A stretch of DNA of 23,175 bases from Candidatus Aminicenantota bacterium (GTDB lineage: Bacteria; Acidobacteriota; Aminicenantia; Aminicenantales; Aminicenantaceae): assembly GCA_016926925.1 (NCBI GenBank), contig JAFGNQ010000118.1, forward strand, positions 1 through 23,175. The letters run 5' to 3'. The translations under genes were made by a program, and so were the position numbers. Below are positions 16,194 through 23,175 of the stretch, piece by piece (position 1 is the stretch's first letter; each line of letters begins with the position of its first letter). The notes below the pieces were generated by a model. That model was not told where the DNA came from. It did not search any database and saw only the letters and a list, made by a program, of their open reading frames with translations.

Positions 16194-18065
16194 TCACTCG
16201 GCCGGTTTTTCTTTGATTCCCAGGTAGTAGACAGTGTTGGCGTGAGGGTCGATTCTCGTCTTTATCTTGCCCGGCAGGGCACTGAGGACAGGATTCAAAC
16301 CCGGACCATGACCCGCCAAATCGCTCCAGCCGTGGATGCAAACGCCGATGGTCACGGCTCCTTCGTACCTTCCCCGTCCGTAGTAATCGTAGTGATCCCG
16401 GATGGCAATGATATCACCAAGCCTGATATTCTTTAGACCGTATTCCTCGACAACTTTCGGATCCGTCGTCTGGATATCGTAATCGACGGCCTCTATGGTC
16501 GGGCCCCCAATTCCCGAGCCCATGATATGGCCCGGAACCTCCATCGCGACAGGGACCACGAGCTGACCGTTCTCTATGGTTATCCCCATATTTTCCAGCA
16601 GTCCCGGTGAAAGCTTGCTCACCCTCACATCCTCGAAGCCTTCGATCTGAAGCCCAACACCACAGGCCTTAACCTGAATCTTATCATACAAGGCGAGCTT
16701 CTCGATGACATCCTTCGGGAACCAGCAGAGATCATCGGAACCGGCGTGTCTGCCGATATAGAATCCTTCGGAACCCTTGGCTTCGCCGGAAATGACTTTC
16801 GCTTTATTTCCGATACAGGCAAGGATGGCGATGGCACATTCATATGGAGAGGAATGATCGCGGCCTTGCACAGTGACATCGGGCTCGACATGATCCGCAC
16901 TCGCCCAACCGTAAGCTGAATCTCCCAGGGAGACCGTATAATTGATCGAAGCCATCCCGATAAGCTGTTTTGGCTTGCCGTCGTACGTTATGGGATAGCC
17001 CCAACCGTCAAATCCGCTCGCCGGCTGAACCACCGCCTGCACAGCCGTAGTGATGAGCTTGTCTTTGTTGGTTTTGAACACTGCCCTGCTTGCGGATGCA
17101 GGAGATTTTTTCTTCATGATACCGAGATGTTTTCCGATATTGGCCGACGCATCAATCCGGGCCACCAATTTACCGAAGCGGGTGGACAGGATGGGAGTCA
17201 CCCCGATTCCCAAACCGGAAATATCGCTCGGGCCGCTGCAGACTATGCCCACTGTCGCCCCGCCTCTGTAGTACCCCTTTCCATAATCCGTTTGAATATC
17301 TTTAAGGAGAACCAGATCTCCGAAGCACAGCTCGTCCAATCCGAATTTTTTTATATCGGGGGGATAGCAGGTCTGGATGTGCCAGTTGCCGAAGGTGGCT
17401 CCACCCCCGGATCCTTGGCCGACGATCTCAGCCGGAATCTCCTTGACGACAGGAACTTCGAGCTTACCGTTAACGTCCATGATGCCGAGCTTTTCCAAGA
17501 GTTCGGGCGCCATACTGTGGACAAAAACATCGTCATAACCTTCGATCTTGAGCCCTATGCCGCAGGCCTTGCCATGAAGGGTGTCGCCGATGGCAAGTTT
17601 TTCAAGCGTATCGTCGTCGAAATGGAGGAGCACATACCTTCCGAATTTACCGATGACGATCCCCTTCTCGCCTTGGGCTTTGCCGCTCAAGATTTTGATT
17701 TCATTGCCGACGGAGACGAAAGAATAGTAACCGCTGGCGGACCGACCTTCTCCGACGCCACCAGTGGCAACACCCATGGTCGCTCTGTCACCGCATGCCC
17801 AACCGAAGATTTTGTCGCCGATTCCCAGATTATAGTTGATGCCCCCTATCCCTATGGCCCGCTTGGGCTTGCCATCCCAGGTCGTGGTGTAGCTGAGATT
17901 CGGCTCGGCAGGTTCGATCCGGCCTTGCACCGCAATCATAAGGACTTTGTCTTTGTTTGTGACTATCGGTTTTCCGCTCGTCCGGTCGACGCTAAAACCC
18001 GATTTCGGCAAAACGAGAACAACACACAGCAGAATTCCAAGCAAAGCAAAAACACTTCTCCTCAT
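16194..18065 (-). CDS. Exported tandem DUF4438 protein
   Basis: A 623-aa protein made of two full DUF4438 domains in tandem (about 37-316 and 332-616) behind a signal peptide (SVFALLGILLCVVLVLPKSG). DUF4438 proteins, known for example from Thermotoga, are normally single-domain, about 290-300 aa and without signal peptide; their function is unknown. The two copies are plainly homologous: NKDK start, DGKPK, INY, GW, the GLKIEGYDDV and GLQIEGFEDV segments, and LGI end. Copy 2 keeps ADHVEPD (390-396) and HGWSDLAGHGPG (578-589). Copy 1 has GDRATMG and SGPSDISGLGIG there, so His and Glu residues are lost. The ATG at 18065 has AAAGGAG 5 nt upstream; an upstream GTG (18080) overlaps that SD and is rejected. 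It is divergent from the DUF819 gene, with a candidate promoter and palindrome upstream. Confidence 0.85.
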   Translation of the reverse strand: MRRSVFALLGILLCVVLVLPKSGFSVDRTSGKPIVTNKDKVLMIAVQGRIEPAEPNLSYTTTWDGKPKRAIGIGGINYNLGIGDKIFGWACGDRATMGVATGGVGEGRSASGYYSFVSVGNEIKILSGKAQGEKGIVIGKFGRYVLLHFDDDTLEKLAIGDTLHGKACGIGLKIEGYDDVFVHSMAPELLEKLGIMDVNGKLEVPVVKEIPAEIVGQGSGGGATFGNWHIQTCYPPDIKKFGLDELCFGDLVLLKDIQTDYGKGYYRGGATVGIVCSGPSDISGLGIGVTPILSTRFGKLVARIDASANIGKHLGIMKKKSPASASRAVFKTNKDKLITTAVQAVVQPASGFDGWGYPITYDGKPKQLIGMASINYTVSLGDSAYGWASADHVEPDVTVQGRDHSSPYECAIAILACIGNKAKVISGEAKGSEGFYIGRHAGSDDLCWFPKDVIEKLALYDKIQVKACGVGLQIEGFEDVRVSKLSPGLLENMGITIENGQLVVPVAMEVPGHIMGSGIGGPTIEAVDYDIQTTDPKVVEEYGLKNIRLGDIIAIRDHYDYYGRGRYEGAVTIGVCIHGWSDLAGHGPGLNPVLSALPGKIKTRIDPHANTVYYLGIKEKPAE

Positions 18066-18082
18066 AGGATCTCCTTTCACGA

Positions 18083-18098
18083 TTTCATATTTATGAAA
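18083..18098. promoter_or_regulatory. 16-bp palindrome between promoter and SD of the DUF4438 gene
   Basis: TTTCATA (18083-18089) and TATGAAA (18092-18098) are exact inverted halves around TT. It lies directly downstream of the candidate -10 box and just upstream of the AAAGGAG SD, a typical repressor position. No cognate regulator is encoded nearby. Confidence 0.4.
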
Positions 18099-18127
18099 AG
18101 ATTAATAAGCCGAATATAGAATGTCAA
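18099..18127 (-). promoter_or_regulatory. Candidate sigma70 promoter of the DUF4438 gene
   Basis: On the minus strand a perfect -35 TTGACA (18122-18127) is followed after 17 bp by TAATCT (18099-18104), a weak -10; TATTAA two bases earlier is an alternative. Distance to the ATG at 18065 is about 30 nt. Confidence 0.5.
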
Positions 18128-18272
18128 TCGGAATTAGAGAAAACCCGTTATTCTTTTTGAGCAGACTTTTTCCCGGCGGTTCGAATCATTTTAATGAGCA
18201 CAGAGAACGAGAATGGAATATTGAGTCAAGGTCGAAATGACGCTGCAGTCGACGGAAGCATGGAAATTGTTC

Positions 18273-18301
18273 TTGCTATAGGAAATGCGTCCAGGTAAAA
18301 T
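18273..18301 (+). promoter_or_regulatory. Candidate sigma70 promoter of the DUF819 gene
   Basis: TTGCTA (18273-18278) and TAAAAT (18296-18301) are spaced by 17 bp, with the start site expected near 18308 and the ATG at 18338. The -10 matches 5 of 6, the -35 matches 4 of 6. Just upstream (18256-18271) lies a degenerate sigma54-like sequence sharing 12 bases with the motif at 10426. Confidence 0.5.
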
Positions 18302-18337
18302 TTGGGCTTCGCAATGCTGGGACACTAAAAGGACAAC

Positions 18338-19555
18338 ATGGAATCGCTCATTCATCCCAATGACGCTTGGACCATCTGGACGATCATCCTTTGTTCCGTC
18401 GCTCTGAGCATCTATCTGGAACAGCATTACAAGTGGGCATCAAAGCTGACCGGTCCCGTCATAGCCATCATCATCGCCATTGTTCTCTCGAATACGAAAG
18501 TCCTCCCTATTCAATCTCCGAGCTATACGGTGATCGAGAGCTATCTCGTGCCTCTGGCCATTCCGCTGCTGCTCTTCCGGGCCAATATATTCAAAATAAT
18601 CAAAACCAGCGGCGCAACCTTCGGGGCCTTCCACTTATCCGTATTGGGAACAGTCATCGGCTGCATCACGGCCGCCTTCATCTTTAACGCATTCCTTCCG
18701 TTCGCCGCAGAGACATCCGGTGTGATGACGGGAAGCTACTCAGGCGGCGCGGTAAATTTCGTGGCGCTGTCCGCTACCTTTATGCCTTCGGACGCAGCCG
18801 GTGCGGCCCGCTTCTCGGAACAGCTCAATGCCTTGATGGTTGCCGACAATGTCATTATGGCCACCATGTTTTTTGTTCTGATGTCTCTGACAGGAATCGG
18901 ATTTTTCAGAAAAAAATATCCCATGCCCCACCAGAAAGCAGTCGAAGAAGCCGATGGATCGGACACACTCCAAGCTGCAAGCTTTTGGAAGAGAAAAGAC
19001 ATCTCACTTTTGGATATGGCCAAAGCCTTGGCCCTGGCCGTATTCATCGCAGCCATTGCACAGAAGATTTCCGGGGCGATAAAAACCCTGAGCATGCCGA
19101 ACATGCTCAAAGATATACTCGGAAACCCCTTCCTTCTGATGACGACTTTCTGTATGATTGCGGCCACGGCTTTCCATAAACGTCTGGAGAACATCCATGG
19201 AGCCGAGGAACTGGGAACCTATCTGATCTACTTCTTCTTCTTTCTCATCGGCGTACCTGCCGATTTGATGCGCCTTATTCTCAAAGCGCCGCTTCTGTTT
19301 CTCTACTGTGTCGTCATAGCCGTTATCTGTTTTGTCACGACTTTCGGCCTGGGGAGGCTCTTTAAAATGAATCTCGAAGACCTCGGGCTTTCCGTCAATG
19401 CAGCACTCGGAGGGCCGGTGTCGGCAGCGGCCATGGCCATAGCCAAAGGTTGGAAGGAATTGGTGCTGCCCGCACTTCTTGTTGGGATCTGGGGATACGT
19501 GATCGGCACATACCTGGGGGTGGTGGTGGGGAATCTCCTTAAGACCATTCTCTAA
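18338..19555 (+). CDS. DUF819 family integral membrane protein (YjcL-like)
   Basis: A 405-aa polytopic inner-membrane protein with about ten or more hydrophobic helices arranged in two halves. Family hallmarks are MTGSYSGGAVNFVALSATF (about 130-148) in the first half and LGGPVSAAAMAIAKGWKELV (about 356-375) in the second, followed by GIWGYVIGTYLGVVVG. The Gly-rich re-entrant-like motif in each half suggests a transporter with inverted repeats, but the substrate of DUF819 proteins is not established. Length is normal. The ATG follows an AAAGGA SD. The stop is 12 bp before the Fpg-like gene, so the two are probably co-transcribed. The divergent gene encodes the tandem DUF4438 protein. Confidence 0.9.
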   Translation: MESLIHPNDAWTIWTIILCSVALSIYLEQHYKWASKLTGPVIAIIIAIVLSNTKVLPIQSPSYTVIESYLVPLAIPLLLFRANIFKIIKTSGATFGAFHLSVLGTVIGCITAAFIFNAFLPFAAETSGVMTGSYSGGAVNFVALSATFMPSDAAGAARFSEQLNALMVADNVIMATMFFVLMSLTGIGFFRKKYPMPHQKAVEEADGSDTLQAASFWKRKDISLLDMAKALALAVFIAAIAQKISGAIKTLSMPNMLKDILGNPFLLMTTFCMIAATAFHKRLENIHGAEELGTYLIYFFFFLIGVPADLMRLILKAPLLFLYCVVIAVICFVTTFGLGRLFKMNLEDLGLSVNAALGGPVSAAAMAIAKGWKELVLPALLVGIWGYVIGTYLGVVVGNLLKTIL

Positions 19556-19567
19556 AAGGAGGAGACC

Positions 19568-20398
19568 ATGATCGAACTTCCTGAAGCATCAACTATTGGA
19601 AGGCAGCTCGAGGAAACGATAAAAGGAAAGCGTATACTCGAGTGCGATATGGGAAAAAGCGATCGCAAATGGGTTTTTTTCGGGCCTTCTAAAGAAATAG
19701 TAAAGAACCATCTGATGAAGAAAACGGTCGGGAAGATCACTTCGGCCGGGCGCAGCATCCACATCGGATTAATGCCAGACCAAGCCATAGTCATGGATGA
19801 ATTCGGTGGTAAGGTTCTCTATCACAATCCCGATGCCAAACTGCCGAAAAAGTATGATTTGATTATTGAGTTCGAAGATCATTCCTGCTTGACTGTTGTC
19901 ATCCAAATGTGGGGTTTTATATCGACTTACGAGCAGTGGAAGAAAAACAAATGGGTCATAATCCGCGCGAATGCCCTTTCTCCGGTTGACGCTGCCTTCT
20001 CTTTAAAGAAATTCAACGATTTTATCGATCAATATGAAGACAAAGAAAAGGAAAGCATCAAGACCTTCTTCACCAACGGAAAGAGCATTGCAGGAATCGG
20101 GAACGGCTATCTTCAGGACATCCTCTTCAGGGCCAAGATCAGCCCGAAAAGAAAAGTCGGAAATATAACTCCCGAGGAAGCAAAAGCCTTATACAAGGCT
20201 GTAAAGGAAACGATCCGGCAGGCAATCTCTGAAAACGGAAGAACCAGCGAGCGCGACCTCTTCGATAAGCCCGGCAATTACAGTCCGATTATGGACAAGA
20301 GCGCAATCGGAAAGCCCTGCTTGAATTGCGGAACAGCTATCAAGAAGATCAGCTATCTCGGCGGATCCTGCTATATCTGTCCCAACTGCCAGCGATGA
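19568..20398 (+). CDS. Fpg/Nei-family DNA glycosylase homologue lacking the N-terminal catalytic proline
   Basis: A 276-aa protein with the Fpg/Nei layout: N-terminal beta-sandwich (1-125), helix-two-turn-helix (about 160-195, with SIAGIGNGYLQDILFRAKISP) and a C-terminal zinc finger with C251, C254, C271 and C274. Active Fpg/Nei enzymes start M-P-E, where Pro attacks the damaged nucleotide. This one starts M-I-E-L-P-E, so Pro is Ile while the following Glu is kept. The zinc-finger Arg that grips DNA phosphate is also missing (SYLGGSCYICPNCQ). An MIELPEA-type start occurs in other Fpg-like proteins as I recall, so this is probably a variant clade, not a sequencing error. It may bind DNA lesions without classical lyase chemistry. 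A strong AAGGAGGAG SD lies just upstream, 12 bp after the DUF819 stop. Confidence 0.85.
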   Translation: MIELPEASTIGRQLEETIKGKRILECDMGKSDRKWVFFGPSKEIVKNHLMKKTVGKITSAGRSIHIGLMPDQAIVMDEFGGKVLYHNPDAKLPKKYDLIIEFEDHSCLTVVIQMWGFISTYEQWKKNKWVIIRANALSPVDAAFSLKKFNDFIDQYEDKEKESIKTFFTNGKSIAGIGNGYLQDILFRAKISPKRKVGNITPEEAKALYKAVKETIRQAISENGRTSERDLFDKPGNYSPIMDKSAIGKPCLNCGTAIKKISYLGGSCYICPNCQR

Positions 20399-20511
20399 TA
20401 TAAATCAACGATCTCCAGGGTGTTCTTTTTACGGTTGATGAAGTTCGGAGGGCTACGGCTCTCACTTATCCGGTTGTCTCATCAAGGGATGCGCGATGTG
20501 GAATCGCCGGC

Positions 20512-21222
20512 CTATTTCTCTTTCCGTTCTGAAAGTTCCTTCATGAGCTCCACCTGTATCTGCTGAATTTCAAGCAGCGCTTGCCATTCCTTTTTGAGGA
20601 AATAATCCAATTTCTGGTGCAGGTGCCGTATTTCAAGCTCGGCTTTCAAGTTGACACGATAGTCATAATCCGACCTGATCCGGTCCTTTGAGTCCTGACG
20701 GTTTTGACTCATCAGAATGATGGGAGCCTGGATTGCCGCAAGGCATGAAAGCACAAGATTCAACAGGATAAACGGGTAGGGGTCGAATATTTTCGTGAGT
20801 ATCACCACTGAATTCAACACGATCCAAAACAACAGCACCACAAAAAAGCTTATTATAAACTTCCAGCTGCCTCCGAATGAGGCCAATTTGTCGGAGATCT
20901 TCTCGCCGAAGGTAATGCTCTGTTCGTATTCCGCATTGATGTCTTTGGCGACCGTATCGTGGTCTTTGATGCTTCGGATAACCTCCTCTTCTATCACAGA
21001 GAGCTCGCCCTTTTCCTCTTCCAGGACTCTTTTTATGAATTCTATGCGGTAGGCATTGAGATCGTTTGAGCAAATATGGCCTGTTCGTTGTATATCGGGA
21101 TGTTCCTCCTGAATGATTTTCAACACGGAATCATGAACCATTTCCAATGGAAACAAGTCGCTCATTTTTTTCGGTTGTTGGCATACTTCGCATAAGAGCG
21201 GCGTCTTTTGTCTCGCTGTCAT
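20512..21222 (-). CDS. DUF1003 membrane protein with N-terminal Cys/His motif
   Basis: A 236-aa protein. The DUF1003 core covers about 108-206: DKLASFGGSWKFI, TM helix about 122-143, FDPYPFILLNLVLSC, TM helix about 150-172, then the conserved SQNRQDSKDRIRSDYDYRVN (172-191). A coiled-coil tail follows (200-236). Ahead of it is a soluble region with C11-x2-C14 and H49-x-C51 spaced like a small zinc-binding site. Function of DUF1003 is unknown. Two ATGs compete: 21228 is one base from AGGAGG, 21222 is seven bases away and was chosen. The gene is convergent with the Fpg-like gene; the 113-bp gap shows no clear terminator. Confidence 0.85.
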   Translation of the reverse strand: MTARQKTPLLCEVCQQPKKMSDLFPLEMVHDSVLKIIQEEHPDIQRTGHICSNDLNAYRIEFIKRVLEEEKGELSVIEEEVIRSIKDHDTVAKDINAEYEQSITFGEKISDKLASFGGSWKFIISFFVVLLFWIVLNSVVILTKIFDPYPFILLNLVLSCLAAIQAPIILMSQNRQDSKDRIRSDYDYRVNLKAELEIRHLHQKLDYFLKKEWQALLEIQQIQVELMKELSERKEK

Positions 21223-21389
21223 GTCCATTCCTCCTAACGGATGATAATAAACCGATACAGAAAAATTTCACCTGCCCACATTATGGAACAATCGCAGCAT
21301 TAAATAAACTTCGAGCCGGATCAGGATTCATGAAATGGACCATAGCCTGACTTGCGATTTTCTCCGCTCGATTGACCAAAAATTATGAT

Positions 21390-22370
21390 TTAGGTTTCCT
21401 CATCCGATGGCTTTGTTTTCGGCCTTTTGGAAGAAATTTTTCCCCATGTTGATGTGATGATATCACGAGAGAACCGTCCTGGAGTTTTGACGGTTGCGGC
21501 CATAAAGGCTTTGGAGATGTTTGCCGTAGAGGTCATTACGATCTTGCTGAGCATTCGGGCTGCCTCCAAAGAAGCGGATCGGCGGATAAAGCCCTTTTCT
21601 TTGCGGGTCAAGCTGGAACAATAGGACTTGGCAATCGCACCGACGCGGAGGGTGAGGTAGGCATTGGCTGCTCCGGTGATGAGTGAATTGGTGACGATAC
21701 CGGCAATCTTGCTCATACCCGGAACAGAAGCACTGAGGGAAGTCCCCATGACACTGGTGATGATCGGCTCGATCTGCCGGGAAACATCGATTTCGTTCAG
21801 TTCCTCTGCGATAAAGGCGGTGGCGGCAACATTGGCGTAAAGTTGTATCATTTCCCGAAGAGCGGGCCGTTGATAGTAAACCATGGCCACATTCCATACC
21901 ATCCGTATTTGTGCGAGAAGCACGGTAAAGGCGTCCAGGCGTCCCGACTGCGAAATGGCGGTTGAAACAAAAACCACACTTGCATTTTTATTGATCAGCC
22001 GATCCGCAACTTCACTCAGTTTTTTAAAGGCAACTTCAATATCCGAGTGCGTTTCCAGGGAGACCGATTTCAGGTGAACATTTCGTTTAAGACGGCGGGA
22101 GAGGCGGGAAAGATAATCTCGATATTCAGGGGATGCGCTGTTCTCGGGCGGAAATAAAGCCTGAGGAAGACGGAAATATAAGTATGCGGGGATAACCACC
22201 ATCAAGAGATACAGGGATAGAAGGCCCCACAAAGCAACTTTTCCGAAGCCGGGGTTTACGTTTTGGGCCAAGGTCACGATTTGGGCCGTTTGATTGATTA
22301 AAAACAGAGTGAAAAAAAAGAGAACGAAAAGACTTGCCATCAGAATTATTTTTCGAGTGAGTCGCATCAT
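21390..22370 (-). CDS. DUF697/YcjF-like membrane protein
   Basis: A 326-aa protein. Two N-terminal transmembrane helices (about 8-26 and 45-66) precede a helical soluble part. The DUF697-type segment spans about 140-265: SQSGRLDAFTVLLAQIRMVW, YYQRPALREMIQLYANVAATAF, then Gly/Ala-rich helices SVPGMSKIAGIVTNSLITGAANAYLTLRVGAIA split by short turns. Such proteins often accompany small GTPases, but none is present here. The tail (300-326) is Lys-rich and probably disordered. The start is one of two adjacent ATGs (22370 or 22367), with GAGG about 6 nt ahead. It lies 167 bp upstream of DUF1003 on the same strand, so joint transcription is possible. Confidence 0.82.
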   Translation of the reverse strand: MMRLTRKIILMASLFVLFFFTLFLINQTAQIVTLAQNVNPGFGKVALWGLLSLYLLMVVIPAYLYFRLPQALFPPENSASPEYRDYLSRLSRRLKRNVHLKSVSLETHSDIEVAFKKLSEVADRLINKNASVVFVSTAISQSGRLDAFTVLLAQIRMVWNVAMVYYQRPALREMIQLYANVAATAFIAEELNEIDVSRQIEPIITSVMGTSLSASVPGMSKIAGIVTNSLITGAANAYLTLRVGAIAKSYCSSLTRKEKGFIRRSASLEAARMLSKIVMTSTANISKAFMAATVKTPGRFSRDIITSTWGKISSKRPKTKPSDEET

Positions 22371-22564
22371 GGTTTGCCTCGCTGGAAATTATTTCTAATC
22401 TTCTTCTACTGTACACGAACCGAATTCCTGCGGCAAATAGCGAATGTTATGGTGAATGCCAAGGATACGAATGGGTTTTCACAGGAATGAAACACGAATC
22501 AATTTTTGCAGACGGATCGCGGATCACTTCTAAGAGCACCCGGGATTGGGCCGATAGGCAATGT

Positions 22565-22975
22565 CTATTCTTGGTACACGAATATGGCACCATGAAACTT
22601 CGCTGAATCGCCGCCTACGAAAAACCGCAGCTCCAAATCATAGGAATGCATGTTATCGATCACAGCATAATCGATGGTGCTGTCTGTGAGAAGTTTTCTA
22701 TTTGCGCCTGGAACCATGGTACCGGAATTTATCGAGGCCAAGGTCTGCCTGATGCCGGTGGAAAAATCATGTCTCCTCAAAAGCACTGCCACATCCTCAT
22801 CGATGGCTCCACTGGAATCAGTGAAGATCACATACAACTTCTATACGGTTGCACTGACCGGCAAATCTACCGGAGCGGTAGCGAATTTGGTATCGATGGA
22901 TGTGGATTCGAGATAAAACTCCCAACTGTAGGCATGCCACTTCAAACCGGCGGAATGACGAAGTACTTCGTCTGA
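22565..22975 (-). pseudogene. Small gene interrupted by an in-frame UAG
   Basis: Reading from ATG 22975 on the minus strand gives 44 codons (MSDEVLRHSAGLKWHAYSWE ... VSATV), then TAG at 22841-22843. In the same frame follow 91 codons (KLYVIFTDSSGAIDEDVAVL ... GAIFVYQE) to TAG at 22565-22567. The two parts read as one continuous beta-rich protein resembling C-terminal regions of hypothetical secreted proteins with a 'GATVTKLYVYFTD'-like segment. There is no signal peptide, and the ATG lacks an SD and has an in-frame stop shortly upstream. The N-terminus may therefore also be missing. TAG ends other genes here (merR-like), so it acts as a stop. Decay is most likely; read-through or a sequencing error are alternatives. 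Confidence 0.6.
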
Positions 22976-23109
22976 CATAAAGTATATTCAGGAAAAAAAC
23001 AGAGCACCATTACGGTTCTTCCAGATATGCTAAAAAATTTTTTCATAAAAATCTTCTTAGCGTTTCGGCGCCAATCTAAAATAAATAAGTATGATGTCCC
23101 CGGAATTAA

Positions 23110-23138
23110 TTGACAACGAATTTTGGGTAAAGTATTCT
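23110..23138 (+). promoter_or_regulatory. Sigma70 promoter of the gene at the right edge
   Basis: A perfect -35 TTGACA (23110-23115), a 17-bp spacer and a -10 TATTCT (23133-23138) lie in AT-rich DNA. Transcription would start near 23145, giving a leader of about 19 nt with AAGGAGGA (23153-23160) before the ATG at 23164. This is the cleanest housekeeping promoter in the window. Confidence 0.8.
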
Positions 23139-23163
23139 TAAAACAATCACATAAGGAGGACAG

Positions 23164-23175
23164 ATGAAAAAAGCA
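23164..23175 (+). CDS. Start of a gene cut by the window edge
   Basis: Only ATG AAA AAA GCA (MKKA) is present. An ideal SD (AAGGAGGA, 3 nt spacing) and a strong promoter support a real, well-expressed gene. The Lys-rich start would fit a signal peptide, but the product cannot be identified. Confidence 0.7.

Noticed and set aside
17127..18119. 330-aa plus-strand frame opposite the DUF4438 gene
   Set aside because: Shadow of a well-supported gene; no signal, motif or ribosome site of its own.
18178..18187. GGTTCGAATC, resembling a tRNA T-loop
   Set aside because: Flanking bases do not form a T-stem, acceptor stem or anticodon arm on either strand.
22565..22837. 90-aa frame starting at a TTG read as an independent gene
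   Set aside because: Two codons upstream of the frame is the in-frame TAG with continuous related coding beyond it, and there is no SD, so it is the 3' part of a broken gene.

Overview
This 23.2 kb window looks like chromosome from a Gram-negative, outer-membrane-bearing bacterium of moderate GC content. A TonB-dependent receptor with an N-terminal carboxypeptidase-regulatory-like domain, two secreted beta-barrel proteins, a secreted S10 peptidase, a PEGA protein and DUF4438/DUF819 genes together recall the Acidobacteriota/Aminicenantota. That placement is inference from gene content; the window has no rRNA or other phylogenetic marker. Shine-Dalgarno (SD) sites are strong (AAGGAGG-like). One site at 2289-2302 matches the classical 16S anti-SD tail over 14 nt.

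Left end (1-1806, minus strand): an exported member of the BAAT/acyl-CoA thioesterase family, cut by the window edge, lies downstream of a MerR/BmrR-type regulator. The 140 bp between them hold a near-textbook MerR operator: a GC-rich palindrome inside a 19-bp spacer between -35 and -10 boxes. The regulator therefore probably controls the hydrolase gene. Next comes a 613-bp non-coding stretch with a sigma70-type promoter and a long structured leader, which leads into an oar-like TonB-dependent receptor (2420-5089, plus).

Middle (5256-10268, minus): a trans-sulfuration PLP enzyme, an AMP-forming acyl-CoA ligase, a beta-lactamase-fold serine hydrolase whose SxxK lysine has become glutamine, and a 155-aa orphan. 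From 10426 a consensus sigma54 promoter drives a small outer-membrane protein. This is followed by an S10 serine carboxypeptidase-like gene and a second beta-barrel protein 19 nt behind it.

Right part (13990-23175): two minus-strand genes follow. One is a TPR/TM/PEGA/Ig-like/amidotransferase-like envelope protein carrying a roughly 108-residue Arg-rich insertion. The other is an exported tandem DUF4438 protein whose first copy has lost residues that the second copy keeps. Divergent from these is a DUF819 membrane protein coupled to an Fpg/Nei-like protein that lacks the catalytic N-terminal proline. Then come DUF1003 and DUF697-like membrane proteins (minus), a small gene interrupted by an in-frame UAG, and a canonical promoter with the first four codons of a new plus-strand gene at the edge.

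No mobile element, CRISPR array or RNA gene was found. The most distinctive items are the MerR operator/BAAT pair, the sigma54 promoter, the receptor leader, and several proteins that keep a fold but have lost key catalytic residues.
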